DNA from: Micromonospora polyrhachis
Lineage (GTDB): Bacteria > Actinomycetota > Actinomycetes > Mycobacteriales > Micromonosporaceae
Length of the DNA stretch: 64,000 bases
Assembly: GCF_014203835.1 (NCBI RefSeq)
Contig: NZ_JACHJW010000001.1
Location: forward strand, 3,484,501-3,548,500
Direction of reading: 5' to 3'
The notes beneath the pieces were generated by a model, which saw only the letters and a list, made by a program, of their open reading frames with translations, did not search any database and was not told the origin of the DNA. Position 1 is the stretch's first letter. Every line of letters starts with the position of its first letter. The position numbers and the translations under genes were made by a program. Below are positions 60,450-64,000 of this stretch, one piece after another.

Positions 60450-61021
60450 GGCGAGCTGTCGTCCCGATTGCCCTGGCACTGTTGCTGGCGGGGGTCGCGG
60501 GATGTGCCGACGGGGGCGCGAAAACCGCCCCGGCCGACCCTGCCTCGCCGAGCGTTGCTGCCTCGCAGGTCGATCCGAAGGCCGTTACCGAGCACGGCGT
60601 CGGGCCGATCCGGATCGGGGCGCAGACCCAGCCGTTGGTGGACGAAGGCATCCTCAAGAAGGAGGCCGACGGGTTCTGCCCGCTCTCCTGGTCCGGAGTC
60701 GGGGAGTGGACGGGCATCTGGGTCCTGCCCGACGATTCCGGGAGCCGGATAGCGCAGGTCTACATCACCGCGCCAGCGAAGTTGGCCACCATCGAGGGGA
60801 TCCGGGTCGGCAGCCCGGAGGCCAGCTTGACCGAGGCGTACGGCGAAAGCCTCCGGCGCTACACGTCGACCATCTACGCCGAGTCGCAGTTCGACTTCGT
60901 CGACCACGAGTCCGCCTCGATCGCGTTCTACGTCGACCCGACCGGCAACGTCAAGCAGATCATGGTCGGGAACGCGGGGCTGCTGGAGATGGCCGCGGAG
61001 TACGCCGAGCCGACCTGCTGA
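60446..61021 (+). CDS. Lipoprotein of unknown function
   Basis: A 191-residue predicted lipoprotein. The signal peptide ends LLAGVAGC (Cys at about residue 20). A Pro/Ala/Ser linker follows, then a folded domain of about 140 residues: GVGPIRIGAQTQPLVDEGIL, CPLSWSGVGEWTGIW and a GIRVGSPEASLTEAYGESLR motif that recurs in actinobacterial surface proteins with duplicated G-x-x-x-G-x-s...L.. units. It is coupled to the hydrolase gene by the ATGA overlap. Function unknown. Confidence 0.8.
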   Translation: MRRAVVPIALALLLAGVAGCADGGAKTAPADPASPSVAASQVDPKAVTEHGVGPIRIGAQTQPLVDEGILKKEADGFCPLSWSGVGEWTGIWVLPDDSGSRIAQVYITAPAKLATIEGIRVGSPEASLTEAYGESLRRYTSTIYAESQFDFVDHESASIAFYVDPTGNVKQIMVGNAGLLEMAAEYAEPTC

Positions 61022-61114
61022 GGTTTTCCACAGCCCGCAGAGTGCGGTGTGGACGTGCGAGGTGTGCGGTCGACGTCATGTTCCCGGCCCGCGCCGGTTC
61101 CTACCGTCTTCTGC

Positions 61115-62230
61115 ATGATCAAACGAAGGAAAGTGCTGGCCGGGCTGCTGCTGGCGGCCACCATGATCGGAATGTCCAGCGGTCCGGCCAGCGCCGGGTC
61201 AGTGAGCGTGCCGGGGGCGGAACTTCAGGCCGGGTTGACCGGGATGGTGGCCGCCGAGTCGGCGAGTGCCGCGCTGCTGCGCGTACAGGATGGGCGGGAT
61301 GGCTGGGCCGGTGCCGCCGGGGTGACCGACCTGGTGTCGGGCCGACCGGCGCGGGCCGACGGTTACTTCCGGATCGGCAGTGCCACGAAGACCTTCGTGG
61401 CGACGGTGGTCGTGCAACTGGTCGACGAGGGCCGGCTGTCGCTGGACGATCCGATCGCCCGCCACCTGCCGGGAGTTGTGCCGAACGGCGAGGCGATCAC
61501 CGTACGGCAGATTCTCAACCACACCAGCGGGCTGTACGACTACGCGCACGAGGCCGGCTATTCGACGAACCGGTGGCGGGGTGCGGAGCGGTTCCGCACC
61601 TACCGGCCCACGGAACTGCTGGCCGTCGCCTTCGCGCACGAGCCGTACTTCCCACCCGGCGAGGGTTGGCGCTATTCGAATACCAACTACATCGTCGCCG
61701 GGCTGCTCATCGAGCGGCTGACCGGCCGCAGCTACGGAGTCGAGATCCAGCGTCGTATCCTGCGTCCGCTCGGTCTGTGGCAGACCAGCGTCCCGGGTAC
61801 CGAGGCGGGGCTGCCCGAACCGCACGCCCACGGTTACACCCTGGTCGACGGCGAGTACGTCGACGCCACCCGGATGAACCCGTCCCTCGACTGGGCGGCC
61901 GGTGAGATGATCTCGACGACCGCCGACCTGAACCGGTTCTTCGCCGCACTGATCGGCGGCCGGCTCACCAGCGCGGCCGGGCTCGCGGCGATGCGGACCA
62001 CCGTCGAGACCGGCACGATCTTCCGGTACGGCCTCGGCCTGCAACAGTTCGACCTGCCCTGCGGCATGAGCGTCTTTGGCCATGGCGGCGAACTGCTCGG
62101 CTACCTGACCTACGCGATGGCCTCCGATGCTGGCCGTCAGGTGACGCTCTCCTACAACCCGTACGTCACCAAGCCGACCATGGAGACCCTGGTCGGGATC
62201 TTCAGCACGGCCTACTGCCCGGCCGGTTAG
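61115..62230 (+). CDS. Secreted serine hydrolase (class C beta-lactamase fold)
   Basis: A 371-residue exported protein. The signal peptide covers residues 1-27 (LLLAATMIGMSSGPASAG). The penicillin-recognising fold has FRIGSATKTFVA (SxxK, Ser about 90), YSNTNYIVAG (YxN) and GHGGELLGYL (HxG), all three active-site motifs. Family members are D-alanyl-D-alanine carboxypeptidases/esterases. ATG 61115 is chosen for the signal peptide. The stop overlaps the convergent NACHT gene by four bases. Confidence 0.93.
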   Translation: MIKRRKVLAGLLLAATMIGMSSGPASAGSVSVPGAELQAGLTGMVAAESASAALLRVQDGRDGWAGAAGVTDLVSGRPARADGYFRIGSATKTFVATVVVQLVDEGRLSLDDPIARHLPGVVPNGEAITVRQILNHTSGLYDYAHEAGYSTNRWRGAERFRTYRPTELLAVAFAHEPYFPPGEGWRYSNTNYIVAGLLIERLTGRSYGVEIQRRILRPLGLWQTSVPGTEAGLPEPHAHGYTLVDGEYVDATRMNPSLDWAAGEMISTTADLNRFFAALIGGRLTSAAGLAAMRTTVETGTIFRYGLGLQQFDLPCGMSVFGHGGELLGYLTYAMASDAGRQVTLSYNPYVTKPTMETLVGIFSTAYCPAG

Positions 62231-64000
62231 CCGGTTCGGTCCGGGGTAGCGGACCCGGCCTGGGGCAGACCCTCCCGGGCCGGGTTCCACCGATCGGCGA
62301 AGAAGTCGAGCAGTTCCCGGTGCACGAAGATGTAGCCGTCTCCGACGTTACGGAGGAAGAGGCACTGCACGGCGTACTCCAGGAACGGCAGCATCGGATA
62401 GGGCACCACGCCCTGGCGGGCCAGCCGACGGCGTACCAACCACTGCTCCGTGATCGGGGCGAGGGCGACCAGGATCAGCAGGAACACCGCCGAACTGGTA
62501 CCCATCAGCGCTCCGAAACGAACGGCCTCGGCGGCCGTGCCGGGCCAGGCCACGGCGAGCCCGGCGATGGTTCCGGTGACCAGACCGAGGACCGGGGCGA
62601 CCCGTACGGCGAACCGGAGCCGGTGACGCAGCGCCGGACTCGGCACCTCACGTCGTACGACGATGGTCGGGTGGCTCCTGAAGTACATTTCGAAGATCGC
62701 GGTGGCGGTGACGCCCAGGCTGACCAGAGCCGCGGCCAGGAATCCGAGTCCGTAGGCGATTCCGATCGCCACGCCGCGCCCGGCGTCGGTGCCGGTACGG
62801 ATACTGGTCGCGGTGGTGAAGGCGGCGCCCACCGCGAGCGCGGACAGCCCGCTGACCGGGACGGGCTCGGCCTCGTTGTAGACGGCTCGGAGGTCGCTCC
62901 AGAATTTTCCGAACCAGTCGACCCCGTAGCTGCGGACGTTTTCCCGTCTGACGGCGGAGGAGATGGCGCGCAGGTCGTCGTACTGGATCATGGACATTCC
63001 GGTCGCCGTCACGGCACCGACCGCGGCGCCGGCGAGCGCGCCCGGCCAGCCGAGGAGGAACCAGCCTGCCGCACCGAGGAGAAGCGTCGTCCCGAGGCTG
63101 GTGATCCAGCGGGCGATGGTGTCGGCGGTCGTGATGCGGAAATGGCGCGGCGACCAGGTTTCGGCGATTCGGTCCAACACGAAGACGCTCTGCCCGTCGG
63201 TACGGAGCTGGTAGGCGAGTGCCGCCAGATATCTCGCCGTCTGGTCGGGAGGGTGCCGAGGATTCGTCCGCTGTCGAAGCATGGCTTGCACGTAGTGGGT
63301 GAACAGACGTCGTCGGCCGGACGGCGCTTCACCTCCGTCCGGATCGCCTGCCGGCTCCGGATCGCCTGCCGGCTCCGGGCCGTCGGCGTACGCCAGGGCC
63401 ATGATGCTCAACAGCAGCGGTGAGTCGGCGAACTCCCACAGCTCGGTGTCGACGGCGAGTGCCGAGCGGAGTCCGGCGAGCGCGGTGCCGGCCCGGTCGA
63501 GGAACTGCTCGATCTGTGGCCGGGTCAGTGGCTGGATGCGCACCGTGCCGTAGACCGGGACCTGCTGACTGAGCTGGGCGTATTCGACTGTCCGGCAGCA
63601 GAAGGCGATCGGGGTGAGTGGTTGCTGACGGTGGAACTCGGTGATCGCGGCAGCACACCGGTTGCGGTGTTCGGCGGCTACCTCGTCCAGACCGTCGAGC
63701 AGCGGCAGGATCTCACCCGCCATCACCCAGTGGGTCGCCTGATCTGCCGGCACGCCGTATCGCTCGGTCAACTGCTCGACGAGCCACTGGGCGATGGGTC
63801 GGCGGTAGATCGCCCACGACGAAAGGTTGACCACGACCGGGATGGGGGCCGCCGGATCGCGGTCGGCCAGGTTCAGCAGATCTCGGGCAAGTTCCAGGAG
63901 CATCGTCGTCTTGCCCGCGCCGGGTTCGCCGAGGATCACCATGGCCTGGTCGAGTTGGGTGAACACGCTGCCCATGGCGACGCCGTCGGTAAGCACGAGC
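62227..64000 (-). CDS. NACHT-type STAND ATPase with C-terminal membrane helices (partial)
   Basis: About 590 residues are visible, and the frame stays open to the right edge, so the N-terminus is outside the window. The NACHT module has MVILGEPGAGKTTMLLELAR (Walker A), IPVVVNLSSWA, and EILPLLDGLDEVAAEHRNRC (Walker B with the Asp-Glu pair), then PIAFCCRTVEYAQL (sensor). A winged-helix-like region follows. The C-terminal half carries about six hydrophobic helices (ITSLGTTLLLGAAGWFLLGW and later ones). NACHT proteins act as threat sensors in defence. It includes a PEPAGD duplication. Confidence 0.85.
   Translation of the reverse strand, partial: LVLTDGVAMGSVFTQLDQAMVILGEPGAGKTTMLLELARDLLNLADRDPAAPIPVVVNLSSWAIYRRPIAQWLVEQLTERYGVPADQATHWVMAGEILPLLDGLDEVAAEHRNRCAAAITEFHRQQPLTPIAFCCRTVEYAQLSQQVPVYGTVRIQPLTRPQIEQFLDRAGTALAGLRSALAVDTELWEFADSPLLLSIMALAYADGPEPAGDPEPAGDPDGGEAPSGRRRLFTHYVQAMLRQRTNPRHPPDQTARYLAALAYQLRTDGQSVFVLDRIAETWSPRHFRITTADTIARWITSLGTTLLLGAAGWFLLGWPGALAGAAVGAVTATGMSMIQYDDLRAISSAVRRENVRSYGVDWFGKFWSDLRAVYNEAEPVPVSGLSALAVGAAFTTATSIRTGTDAGRGVAIGIAYGLGFLAAALVSLGVTATAIFEMYFRSHPTIVVRREVPSPALRHRLRFAVRVAPVLGLVTGTIAGLAVAWPGTAAEAVRFGALMGTSSAVFLLILVALAPITEQWLVRRRLARQGVVPYPMLPFLEYAVQCLFLRNVGDGYIFVHRELLDFFADRWNPAREGLPQAGSATPDRTG
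63343..63378. repeat. 18-bp in-frame tandem duplication
   Basis: Two copies of about 18 bp containing gatcgcctgccggctccg encode the repeated PEPAGD in the NACHT protein, between the ATPase and the winged-helix part. Confidence 0.8.

Overview
The window is high-GC DNA with GTG/ATG starts, GGAGG-type ribosome sites and many tight or overlapping gene pairs. Gene content (LuxR-type LAL regulator, snapalysin, VanW-type cell-wall protein, an AftD-like arabinofuranosyltransferase with a tiny DUF2613-like partner, TadA with its actinobacterial companion protein, NudC) points to an actinomycete, most likely a filamentous Micromonosporaceae member. That genus-level placement is inference.

Layout. 0.2-1.3 kb: an AhpD-like protein behind three 19-bp repeats, and a DUF1801-like protein. 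1.5-7.3 kb: a MacB/FtsX-type exporter pair divergent from a large LAL regulator. 7.5-9.8 kb: a deletion scar joining the remains of a tetR gene and a FAD-monooxygenase gene, then a PIN-toxin/HTH-antitoxin pair. 9.9-13.5 kb: an aldo/keto reductase facing a MerR regulator across a perfect palindrome, and a DUF418 membrane protein facing a TetR regulator across nested inverted repeats. 13.5-21 kb: envelope and secreted functions (M15-like peptidase, HTH-TM-lectin protein, snapalysin, FetB-like permease, VanW protein) and NudC. 21-35 kb: a cell-envelope glycan block (flippase, FkbM and other methyltransferases, multi-TM protein, DUF2613, GT4, AftD-like enzyme, acyltransferase, DUF3068). Its gene set resembles, from memory, mycobacterial Rv0224c-Rv0228 plus aftD/Rv0236A. 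35-45.8 kb: housekeeping and peptidases (DUF885, EamA, PHP, M48, M23, TadA, DeoD).

45.84-59.07 kb is a genomic island in the 3' half of tRNA-Ser(CGA). An 81-bp exact repeat (45872-45952 and 57681-57761) bounds an 11.7-kb element. It carries a tyrosine integrase, an excisionase, a nine-copy TGCGGAGAT iteron-like array, a frameshifted P-loop ATPase, a group II intron with its reverse transcriptase, an IS1380-type transposase, and cargo: a DUF4231/SLATT-like membrane protein, an ApeA-like HEPN gene split into two overlapping frames, and a TM-winged-helix protein. Beyond the second repeat a 1.3-kb remnant with a SLATT-like gene ends at a third, degenerate repeat, where the right half of the original tRNA terminator resumes. 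This suggests two tandem insertions at one tRNA, the outer one eroded. The cargo types are those found in anti-phage and effector systems, so this is the best place to look for an undescribed system.

59.1-64 kb: a MarR regulator divergent from an alpha/beta hydrolase-lipoprotein pair, a secreted serine hydrolase, and a NACHT-type ATPase with C-terminal membrane helices that runs off the right edge.
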